Part shown: in pieces, positions 1-7,093 of the stretch
How positions within the stretch are numbered: position 1 is the first letter of the stretch
Layout of the letters: every line of letters starts with the position of its first letter
From: Cryobacterium luteum
Lineage (GTDB): Bacteria > Actinomycetota > Actinomycetes > Actinomycetales > Microbacteriaceae
DNA: 64,000 bases
Reading direction: 5' to 3'
Assembly (NCBI RefSeq): GCF_900110125.1
Contig: NZ_FOCN01000004.1
Coordinates: 124,001 to 188,000 of the forward strand
Notes under the pieces: model-generated
What the model saw: the letters and a program-made list of their open reading frames with translations, nothing else
The model's database searches: none
Told to the model about the DNA's origin: nothing
Position numbers and translations under genes: made by a program

Positions 1-585
1 GGTCTGTTCACCGAAGCCCTGGGGGTGCTCAACTGGCACGCCTCGCACGGGCACTGCCCGCGCTGCGGTGCCGCCACCACGGTCGAAGAGGGTGGCTGGG
101 TGCGTCGCTGCCCCGTCGATAACAGCCAGGTTTTTCCGCGCACCGACCCCGCCGTGATCGTGCTCATCACCGACGCCGACGACCGTATCCTGCTCGGCTC
201 CAACGCCATGTGGGAGAACAACCGCTATTCGCTGCTCGCCGGCTTCGTCGAACCCGGCGAGGCACTGGAAGCGGCCGTGATCCGCGAAATGTTCGAGGAA
301 TCCGGCCTCCGAGTCACCGATCCGGTCTACGTCGGATCGCAGCCGTGGCCATTCCCAGCCTCGGTCATGTGCGGCTTCACCGCCCGACTCGCCGACGACC
401 AGCAGGCTCATGACCTGCTGCCGGACGGTGCGGAGATTCTGGCGCTGCGCTGGTTCAGCCGTCAGGAACTGAGCGAGGCCGGCGAGTGGATGCTGCTGCC
501 CGGCCCGTCCTCCATCGCGCACGCCATGATCGAACGCTGGCTCGGCGCTCCACTTTCGGCCGCACCCGAATTGATCCGTCCGTGA
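1..585 (+). CDS. nudC: NAD(+) diphosphatase NudC, 3' part (partial)
   Basis: The frame is already open at base 1, so the start and N-terminal domain lie outside the window; 194 codons are visible. NudC hydrolyses NAD(H) to NMN(H) plus AMP and can remove NAD caps from RNA. Visible are a zinc-ribbon remnant (CPRC near codon 19, then RCPVD near codon 37), the Nudix box G-x5-E-x7-REMFEESGL (about codons 81-103) and the NudC signature SQPWPF ten residues after it. The stop TGA overlaps the helicase start in GTGA, so the two genes are probably translationally coupled. The second zinc knuckle reads CPVD rather than CxxC, so zinc binding is uncertain. Confidence 0.95.
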   Translation, partial: GLFTEALGVLNWHASHGHCPRCGAATTVEEGGWVRRCPVDNSQVFPRTDPAVIVLITDADDRILLGSNAMWENNRYSLLAGFVEPGEALEAAVIREMFEESGLRVTDPVYVGSQPWPFPASVMCGFTARLADDQQAHDLLPDGAEILALRWFSRQELSEAGEWMLLPGPSSIAHAMIERWLGAPLSAAPELIRP

Positions 586-2309
586 CGGTGCCCGTCCAGG
601 TCACCACCGATTCGTTGCTGAACGGCCTCGACGAACAACAGCGCATAGCGGCTGAGGCGCTCATCGGCCCGGTGTGCATGCTCGCCGGCGCCGGCACCGG
701 CAAGACCCGCGCCATCACCCACCGCATCGCGCTCGGTGTGCTGACCGGTGCCTACGCCCCCAACCGGGTCATGGCGCTCACCTTCACCAGCCGTTCAGCC
801 GCCGAATTGCGCGGTCGGCTGCGTCAGCTCGGTGCCGGTGGAGTGGCGGCCCGCACCTTTCACGCCGCCGCGCTGTCGCAGCTGAACTACTTCTGGCCGC
901 ACGTCGTCGGCGGCCAGGCGCCGCGCATTCTCGACGGCAAGGGCCGCATTCTCGGCCATGCCGCCGAGGCCCTGCACCTCAAAATCGATACGGCCACCCT
1001 GCGCGACCTCGCCGCCGAGGTGGAATGGCGCAAAACCAGCGGCCTGAGCATCGAGCAGTACGCGGCCGGCAGCTCCCGCCGCAGCCTGCCGGGCCGGCTC
1101 GATATCGACCAGGTCGTGGCTCTGCAACAGACCTACGAGAAGCTCAAAGACGAACGCAAACAAATCGACTTCGAAGACGTACTGCTCGCCATGGCCGGCA
1201 TGATCGAAGCCGAACCGTCGGTGGCCCTGCAGGTGCGCGAGCAGTACCGGTTCTTCGTTGTCGACGAATACCAGGACGTTTCGCCGCTGCAGCACGACCT
1301 GCTCGCGCTCTGGCTCGGTGATCGCCGCGACCTGTGCGTCGTCGGCGACGCCAGCCAGACCATCTACTCCTTCGCCGGCGCCCGCAGCGATTATCTTCTC
1401 GATTTTCCCAAGCACTACGAAGACGCCACGGTCGTGCGGCTCGAGCAGAACTACCGGTCGACCGCGCCGATCGTCGCCACGGCGAACCAGCTCATGCGCG
1501 GCCGTTCCGGCGCCCTCACCCTGCACGCCGCGCAAACCCGCACCGGTGCCGATCCGACGGTGCGCGGGTATGCCTCCGATATGGCCGAGGCCCGTGGCGT
1601 CGCCGAGCAGATTCTGCAGCTCATCGACACCGGCACGAAACCCGAAGACGTGGCCGTGTTGTTCCGGGTCAACGTGCAGGCGGCGCTGCTCGAAACGGCG
1701 CTGACCGAGGTGGGGGTGAGCTACCAGATTCGCGGGGCCAAACGGTTCTTCGACCTGCCCGAGGTGAAGCAGGCCGTGATGAGCCTGCGCGCGGCATCCG
1801 TTTCCATCATCGGGGAACCGCTGTTCAAATCGGTCAGCGACGTGCTGCGTTCCCTCGGCTGGAGCCAGACTGCGCCGGAGACCCGCGGGGCGGTGCAGTC
1901 CCGGTGGGAATCACTCAACGCCCTAATGGGCCTGGTCGACCAGGCCGCCCCCGGTACCACCTTTCGGCAGTTCACCGATGAGCTGATGGAACGGCAGGCC
2001 GGCCAGCACGAACCGACGGTGTCTGCGGTGACCCTGGCCACCATGCACTCGGCCAAGGGTCTCGAATGGGACGTCGTGTTCGTGGTCGGACTCAGCGAGG
2101 GTCTCGTGCCGATCAGCTACGCGAGCACGTTCGAGCAGGTCGACGAGGAACGCCGGTTGCTCTACGTCGGCATCACTCGGGCCCGACGACGACTCGCGCT
2201 GAGCTGGTCGTCGTCGGGCCCGCAGGCTCGCGCAGCGCGGGTACGGTCCCGCTTTCTGGAAGAGCTTGGCAGCCGCACCGTTCGTGGTGCCGGTGGGCAG
2301 ACCAGGTGA
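582..2309 (+). CDS. uvrD2: ATP-dependent DNA helicase, UvrD2-like, short form
   Basis: Superfamily 1A 3'-5' DNA helicase of 575 aa. It has the Q motif LDEQQRIAAE, Walker A AGAGTGKT (about residues 35-42), motif II VVDEYQD (about 226), motif III GDASQTIY, motif IV QNYRST, motif V TMHSAKGLEWD and motif VI YVGITRARRRL. The GTG at 582 overlaps the nudC stop; a second in-frame GTG at 588 is an alternative. The protein ends about 30 residues after motif VI. As I recall mycobacterial UvrD2, it continues into a tetracysteine motif and an HRDC domain, so this is a short form. Its 3' end overlaps the convergent ThiF-like gene by 137 bp. Confidence 0.93.
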   Translation: MTVPVQVTTDSLLNGLDEQQRIAAEALIGPVCMLAGAGTGKTRAITHRIALGVLTGAYAPNRVMALTFTSRSAAELRGRLRQLGAGGVAARTFHAAALSQLNYFWPHVVGGQAPRILDGKGRILGHAAEALHLKIDTATLRDLAAEVEWRKTSGLSIEQYAAGSSRRSLPGRLDIDQVVALQQTYEKLKDERKQIDFEDVLLAMAGMIEAEPSVALQVREQYRFFVVDEYQDVSPLQHDLLALWLGDRRDLCVVGDASQTIYSFAGARSDYLLDFPKHYEDATVVRLEQNYRSTAPIVATANQLMRGRSGALTLHAAQTRTGADPTVRGYASDMAEARGVAEQILQLIDTGTKPEDVAVLFRVNVQAALLETALTEVGVSYQIRGAKRFFDLPEVKQAVMSLRAASVSIIGEPLFKSVSDVLRSLGWSQTAPETRGAVQSRWESLNALMGLVDQAAPGTTFRQFTDELMERQAGQHEPTVSAVTLATMHSAKGLEWDVVFVVGLSEGLVPISYASTFEQVDEERRLLYVGITRARRRLALSWSSSGPQARAARVRSRFLEELGSRTVRGAGGQTR

Positions 2310-3045
2310 CCTTCGCGGTCACGGCGTTCAGACGCAGCGACCGGGCGAACACAGTGGATCGGCCGGTTTCCAGCCGATCCTGTACGAGCCCGGCCACCCG
2401 GGCGGCGACTTCAAAGCTCAGCCGCGCGGTTTCACTCGGGGCTTGCCGTGGCGCGAGTTGGCAGGCCATCGCCGGCCAGGCCGGATCGTCGTCGACGTGT
2501 GCGAGTTCGAGGCAGGTCAGGCAGGGACCGAGGCCCGGTTCGACGAGCGGTCCGACCCGCACGGCGCTGTCGCTGAACACCACCGGAAGGTGCGGAATGT
2601 CGCGGCGCAACCAGCGCCCGTGACGCTCGGGGGAGAAGACATACTGGCCGATCAGCACGGCCAGCTCGGGGTCCTGGCCCGGTGGCGGCTCCTCGATGCC
2701 GAGGTTGGCGAGCAGGCTCCGTACACGCAGTGCGGTGGGTCCGACGCCGTCCACGAGCACGGTGCGCGCCGGCGGGGTGACCGGCGTCTCCGCGTCGTCG
2801 GCAACGTAGATCAAAACCGGTTCGAGCAGCTCGAGCAGGTGCGTAACCTCGGCAGCGGATGCCCCGGCCAGCGTTCCGAGCAGCATCGCGCCCGATCGAT
2901 GCACGCCCGCGGCGAGGGCTGACAGTACGGCCTCGTGGGCGACGGTCAACCCGCCGATGGTCACGACAGCCTCGTCCACGCCCAGCTGTACGCAATTCGG
3001 TGTGCGCCACACCAGTGGGTATCGAGGATTCAGTCGAAGGGCCAT
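2173..3045 (-). CDS. ThiF / TOMM cyclodehydratase-like protein (orphan)
   Basis: A 290-aa protein resembling the E1-like (ThiF) part of azoline cyclodehydratases that bind RiPP leader peptides. The typical stretch GPCLTCLELAHVDDDPAW lies in the C-terminal half, and the middle region (TVLVDGVGPTALRVRSLLANLG) resembles a degenerate nucleotide-binding fold without a clear GxGxxG. No YcaO, dehydrogenase or precursor gene is nearby. I recall a conserved hypothetical protein at this place in mycobacteria (Rv3196, beside uvrD2 and the DUF2342 gene), so a housekeeping role is more likely than natural-product synthesis. ATG at 3045 (MALRLNPRYP) was chosen over an upstream in-frame ATG at 3090 because the extension looks non-coding. 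The last 46 codons are antisense to uvrD2. Confidence 0.72.
   Translation of the reverse strand: MALRLNPRYPLVWRTPNCVQLGVDEAVVTIGGLTVAHEAVLSALAAGVHRSGAMLLGTLAGASAAEVTHLLELLEPVLIYVADDAETPVTPPARTVLVDGVGPTALRVRSLLANLGIEEPPPGQDPELAVLIGQYVFSPERHGRWLRRDIPHLPVVFSDSAVRVGPLVEPGLGPCLTCLELAHVDDDPAWPAMACQLAPRQAPSETARLSFEVAARVAGLVQDRLETGRSTVFARSLRLNAVTAKVTWSAHRHHERCGCQALPESGTVPALREPAGPTTTSSARVVVGPE
2179..2221. terminator. 15-bp perfect inverted repeat inside the uvrD2/ThiF convergent overlap
   Basis: Arms 2179-2193 and 2207-2221 are exact reverse complements (GGGCCCGACGACGAC and its complement) around a 13-base loop. The hairpin lies within the coding overlap of the two convergent genes, where it could act as a two-way terminator or pause site. 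No T-run follows, so intrinsic termination is uncertain. Confidence 0.5.
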
Positions 3046-3182
3046 GCCGACATGATGACGCACTTGTCGCGCGCATAATCGGTTCTCCACAGGCGAGTTT
3101 GTGCCACAAAGAGGGTGCGGGCGCGCTCACATCGAATATTGGGATTCAGTGTTCACGCGGCCCGCACCTCGATGAGTGGTCG

Positions 3183-4244
3183 CTAGTAGCGGATGACCAC
3201 GCGACCGTCGATCTTGCCGCGCTTCATCTCGTCGAGCACCTCGTTGACCTCCTCGATGCGGCGTTCGGAGACCGTGGGGTGAATCTGTCCGCGGGCGTAG
3301 AACTGCAGGGCTTCTTCCATGTCCTGACGGGTGCCCACGATGGAGCCGCGAATGGTGAGGCCCTTGAGCACGATGTCGAAGATCGGAGCGGGGAAGTCTC
3401 CCGGCGGCAGGCCGTTGAAGACGATGGTGCCGCCACGCCGGGTCATGCCGATGGCTTGGCCGAAAGCTGCCGGGTGTACCGCGGTCACGAGCACGCCGTG
3501 CACACCGCCGGTTGCTTTCTGAATGGCCGCGACGGGGTCTTCGTCGCGCGCGTTGACCACGATTTCGGCACCGTGCTTACGAGCGAGGGCGAGCTTGTCG
3601 TCGGCGATGTCGACGGCCGCAACGCGCAGGCCCATCGCCTTGGCGTATTGCACGGCGATGTGACCGAGGCCACCGATACCGGAGATGACCACCCACTGGC
3701 CGGGACGCGCCTCGGTCATCTTGAGGCCCTTGTACACGGTGACGCCGGCGCACAGCACCGGGGCGATCTCCACCGGGTCGGCGCCGTGGGGAATGCGCAC
3801 AGCGAAGCGGGAATCGACGAGCATGTACTGCCCGAACGAACCGTCGACGCTGTAGCCGCCGTTCTGTTGGGCTTCGCACAGGGTTTCCCAGCCGGTGCGG
3901 CAGTACTGGCAGCTGCCGCAGGCGCTCCACAGCCAGGCGTTGCCGACGAGGTCGCCGATGGCGAGGTCGTCGACGCCCGCGCCGAGGGCAACGATTTCGC
4001 CGACACCTTCGTGGCCGGGAATGAACGGCGGGCTCGGCTTCACCGGCCAGTCACCCTCCACAGCGTGCAGGTCGGTGTGGCAGACACCGCTGCTGATTAG
4101 TTTCACCAGGGCCTGGCCGGGGCCGGGTGTTGGTACGGCAACCTCATCAATGGTGAGGTGCTGGCCGAACTCGCGCACGACGGCCGCGTGCATGGTCGTC
4201 GGCACTCGGGTCGACGTGCTCGTGGTGCTCTCGGTTATTGTCAT
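3183..4244 (-). CDS. adhP: Zinc-dependent alcohol dehydrogenase, AdhP type
   Basis: Medium-chain dehydrogenase of 353 aa that oxidises primary alcohols or reduces aldehydes with NAD(H). Catalytic zinc ligands lie in SGVCHTDLH and PGHEGVG; the structural zinc site is CGSCQYC followed by the Cys of ETLCEAQ. The Rossmann motif GIGGLG is followed by AVDIADDK, whose Asp indicates NAD rather than NADP. ATG at 4244 is preceded by AAGGAG at good spacing. The N-terminus has about 17 Ser/Thr-rich residues before MHAAVVREFG, so a later start at 4193 is possible but lacks such a ribosome site. It stands alone between the ThiF-like and DUF2342 genes. Confidence 0.93.
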   Translation of the reverse strand: MTITESTTSTSTRVPTTMHAAVVREFGQHLTIDEVAVPTPGPGQALVKLISSGVCHTDLHAVEGDWPVKPSPPFIPGHEGVGEIVALGAGVDDLAIGDLVGNAWLWSACGSCQYCRTGWETLCEAQQNGGYSVDGSFGQYMLVDSRFAVRIPHGADPVEIAPVLCAGVTVYKGLKMTEARPGQWVVISGIGGLGHIAVQYAKAMGLRVAAVDIADDKLALARKHGAEIVVNARDEDPVAAIQKATGGVHGVLVTAVHPAAFGQAIGMTRRGGTIVFNGLPPGDFPAPIFDIVLKGLTIRGSIVGTRQDMEEALQFYARGQIHPTVSERRIEEVNEVLDEMKRGKIDGRVVIRY

Positions 4245-4304
4245 TGCCAAACTCCTTCGTTTGGGACATTTCGTCCGTTGCACGACGGTAGATCAGCAAA
4301 GGTT

Positions 4305-4320
4305 GCCGCAACGTTGCGGC
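4305..4320. promoter_or_regulatory. 16-bp perfect palindrome upstream of adhP
   Basis: GCCGCAACGTTGCGGC is its own reverse complement. It lies 61-76 bases upstream of the adhP start and 25 bases past the stop of the DUF2342 gene, so it may be an operator for adhP or part of a weak terminator. No T-run follows on the minus strand, which favours an operator. Confidence 0.4.
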
Positions 4321-4344
4321 CCTCGTTGCGGGGTAGGACGAAAC

Positions 4345-5727
4345 CTATTCCTCGTGCGGACGCTCGGCTCCGTCGTCGCGCAGCAGGTCCTCGAGCGCCT
4401 GGTCGACGTCATCGAGCACCTCGGGTTCGCCGCGAGCCACGCTCATGAGACGGGCGATCAACCGCTGGGGATCGTCGATGTCCTCCGATGTCGGCAGCAG
4501 GTCGGGGTGCGACCAGAGCGCGTCGCGCGCTTCGTTACCCACGGCATCCGTCACGGCCTGCCACATGGCTGCGGCCTCGCGCAGGCGTCGTGGACGCAGT
4601 TCGAGTCCGACGAGCGTCGCAAAAGCCGATTCGGCCGGCCCACCAGAGGCCCGGCGGCGCTTGACCGTCTCAGCGATGGCATCCGCTTTGGGCAGTCGGA
4701 CGGTGGCACGCGCGGTGACGACGTCGACCCAGCCCTCAACCAGGGCGAGCATGGTCTCGAGCCTGGACAGGGCCGAAATCTGCGATTCGGATTTCTGCTG
4801 GATGAGTGAACCGTCGACCATGGCTTGCCGCAGGTCTTCGGGGTTGGACGGGTCGAAGCTGCCGGCCAGCTCTTCCAGCCGGCTGGAGTCGATGCTGATG
4901 CCGCGCGCGTAGGCGGTGACCGCGCTGGTCAGGTGCAGGCGCAACCAGCGGGCATGCCGAAACAGACGAGCGTGTGCGATCTCACGCACGGCGAGATAGA
5001 TCTGCACCTGGTCGGCGGGAACGTCGAGGCCGGCGCCGAAATCAGCGACATTCTGAGGGAGCAGAGCGGCCTGTTGCTCGCCGAGCAGCGGAATGCCGAC
5101 GTCGCCGCCGCTGACGACCTCGCTGGCCAGCTGGCCGACGACCTGGCCGAGCTGCATGGCAAACAGAGTGCCGCCGATGCTGCGCACGAGCTGGCTCGCA
5201 TTGGCCACCATGCCCTGCATCTCTTCGGGCACCTGCTCGGCGAACACCCGGGTGAGGGAATCGGAGATGCTCGTCGCGACGGGTTCGGCGAGTTGGGTCC
5301 ACAGCGGCATCGTGGCGGTGACCCACTCCCGACGGGTCATCAGGCGTGGTTCGACGGTGAGTTCGGCCACGGTGATGACGTCATCGAGCCAGAGTGCTGC
5401 GATGTGGAAGGCCTGACGCAGCTGCGTCTGCTGCTCATCGGTCGCCGGGAGCTGCCCGTTGGCCGCTCGCTGCTGACCCTGGGTGAGCGCAATCTGCCAG
5501 TCCACTCCGGTGCCCTGTGCGTTCATGGCGCCCTGCAGTTGTTGCATGAGGGCGGCGACGCTGGCCGGGTCATTGGGCAGACCGGCAGCACCGGCAAGCT
5601 GGCTCGGGTCGATGCCGCTCTTGCCGCTCAGAATGTCGCGCAGCATGTCCCGGAACTCATCGCCGGGGTTGTTATCTCCGGGCTCGCCCGGGTTCTGATC
5701 CTTCGGGGGTAAGGAGTCTTCGGCCAC
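4345..5727 (-). CDS. DUF2342 zincin-like protein
   Basis: A 460-aa member of the actinobacterial DUF2342 family, annotated as putative zinc-dependent metalloproteases or F420-biosynthesis-associated proteins; no activity is established to my knowledge. The family core is present: VREIAHARLFRHARWL (about residues 245-260), in place of a canonical HExxH, and the downstream ALVEGWVDVV block. The first 45 residues are Pro/Gly/Asp-rich and probably disordered. The start is a GTG at 5727 with GAGGGG upstream. It is divergent from the Lon/PDZ protease gene across 135 bp, an arrangement I recall from mycobacteria. Confidence 0.8.
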   Translation of the reverse strand: MAEDSLPPKDQNPGEPGDNNPGDEFRDMLRDILSGKSGIDPSQLAGAAGLPNDPASVAALMQQLQGAMNAQGTGVDWQIALTQGQQRAANGQLPATDEQQTQLRQAFHIAALWLDDVITVAELTVEPRLMTRREWVTATMPLWTQLAEPVATSISDSLTRVFAEQVPEEMQGMVANASQLVRSIGGTLFAMQLGQVVGQLASEVVSGGDVGIPLLGEQQAALLPQNVADFGAGLDVPADQVQIYLAVREIAHARLFRHARWLRLHLTSAVTAYARGISIDSSRLEELAGSFDPSNPEDLRQAMVDGSLIQQKSESQISALSRLETMLALVEGWVDVVTARATVRLPKADAIAETVKRRRASGGPAESAFATLVGLELRPRRLREAAAMWQAVTDAVGNEARDALWSHPDLLPTSEDIDDPQRLIARLMSVARGEPEVLDDVDQALEDLLRDDGAERPHEE

Positions 5728-5795
5728 TTCAGGCCCCTCTCAGTTGCATACTTCTACGCTAGTGCGAGTAGCCCGCCCGGGGCTGGGAAATATCC

Positions 5796-5801
5796 TAGGC
5801 T
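5796..5801 (+). promoter_or_regulatory. Candidate -10 box for the Lon/PDZ protease gene
   Basis: TAGGCT, 62 bases before the GTG at 5863, which would give a short leader carrying the GGAAGGAG ribosome site. No clear -35 is seen. Confidence 0.35.
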
Positions 5802-5862
5802 GAAGGGCTTGCTGTGCGCCCGTCGCGAACACGGCCAGAAACCTCAACACGGAAGGAGCACG

Positions 5863-6969
5863 GTGGCTCTCTTCACCGATGACTCACCGGCATCTCAGGG
5901 TGCACGGCGTGGTCGCCCATCGATCGGCTGGACGGCACTGTTGATCGCTCTGGTCGCCGGTGTGATCCTCGGCATCATGCCGGCCCCGTACGTCATCGAG
6001 CAGCCGGGCCCGGTCTACAACACCCTCGGCTCCGCCACCGACGCCGACGACGTCGAAACCGCGCTCATCACCATTCCCGATGAGACGACCTACCCGACCG
6101 GCGGCAGGCTCGACCTGCTCACCGTGTCCCTGCTCGGCAACAGGGAGAACCGCCCAAGCTGGCTCAGCGTCGCCAGAGCCTGGCTCGACCCGAGTGAGGC
6201 CGTTCTGCCCATCGACCAGGTTTTCCCCGCGAACGTCAGCACCGAACAGCGGGACGCCAGGGCCAGCGCCGACATGATCAACTCCCAACAGGATGCCATC
6301 GCTGCCGCACTCACTCACCTCGGCTACGACTACCCCACGACGGTTTCGGTGGTCAGCCTGCCCGACGGCTCCCCGGCCAAGGGAGTGATCGAACCCGAGG
6401 ACCAGATCTCCGCTGTGAACGGGACATCGGTGGCCAACGTCGCCGAGCTGCGTGCCGCACTGCAGACCAACGGCGCCGAGACGGCGGCGCGTCTCGACAT
6501 CGTGCGGGGCGGGGCCGCCCAGACCGTCGAGGTCACCCCGATCGACAACGATGGCACGATCGTGGCCGGGGTCAATGTGACGGTCGCCTACGATTTTCCC
6601 TTCGACGTGCAGATCCAGCTCGACAAGGTCGGCGGGCCGAGCGCCGGCATGATGTTCGCGCTGGGCATCATCGACAAGCTCACCCCGGGAGAACTGCAAG
6701 GCGGCGAGAACGTGGCCGGCACCGGAACGATCGACCAATCCGGCGCGATCGGCCCGATCGGCGGCATTCAACAGAAGCTCTTTGGTGCGGTTGAGAACGA
6801 CGCAACCTGGTTTCTCGCCCCCGCCGACAACTGCGATGAGGTGACCGGCAATATCCCCGACGGCCTGACGGTCTTCTCCGTCGCAACCCTCGACGAGGCG
6901 CTCACCGTCCTCGACGCAATCAAAACCGGCGCCGATACGAGCGCCCTGCCGAGCTGCCCGGCCGGGTAG
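5863..6969 (+). CDS. Membrane-anchored Lon-like/PDZ protease, YlbL family
   Basis: A 368-aa serine protease with one N-terminal membrane segment (about residues 20-42), a PDZ region (about 170-225) and a C-terminal Lon-type (S16) proteolytic domain. The catalytic Ser is in GGPSAGMMF and the catalytic Lys in GGIQQKLFGA, so the Ser-Lys dyad is intact. There is no ATPase domain. It probably trims or degrades exported or membrane proteins on the outer face. GTG at 5863 is fixed by GGAAGGAG just upstream. It is followed by the UPF0182 gene on the same strand 124 bp later. Confidence 0.9.
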   Translation: MALFTDDSPASQGARRGRPSIGWTALLIALVAGVILGIMPAPYVIEQPGPVYNTLGSATDADDVETALITIPDETTYPTGGRLDLLTVSLLGNRENRPSWLSVARAWLDPSEAVLPIDQVFPANVSTEQRDARASADMINSQQDAIAAALTHLGYDYPTTVSVVSLPDGSPAKGVIEPEDQISAVNGTSVANVAELRAALQTNGAETAARLDIVRGGAAQTVEVTPIDNDGTIVAGVNVTVAYDFPFDVQIQLDKVGGPSAGMMFALGIIDKLTPGELQGGENVAGTGTIDQSGAIGPIGGIQQKLFGAVENDATWFLAPADNCDEVTGNIPDGLTVFSVATLDEALTVLDAIKTGADTSALPSCPAG

Positions 6970-7093
6970 CACAGCGAAAAGCTCGCAATGATGACTCTCT
7001 CAGGAGCGCCTAAGTAAGATGGAGGTTGACCCTGATCACAGCGTTCTTTAGTGATCGCCCTGTACCTAATGACTGAGCGCAAGAGGCCAATAC

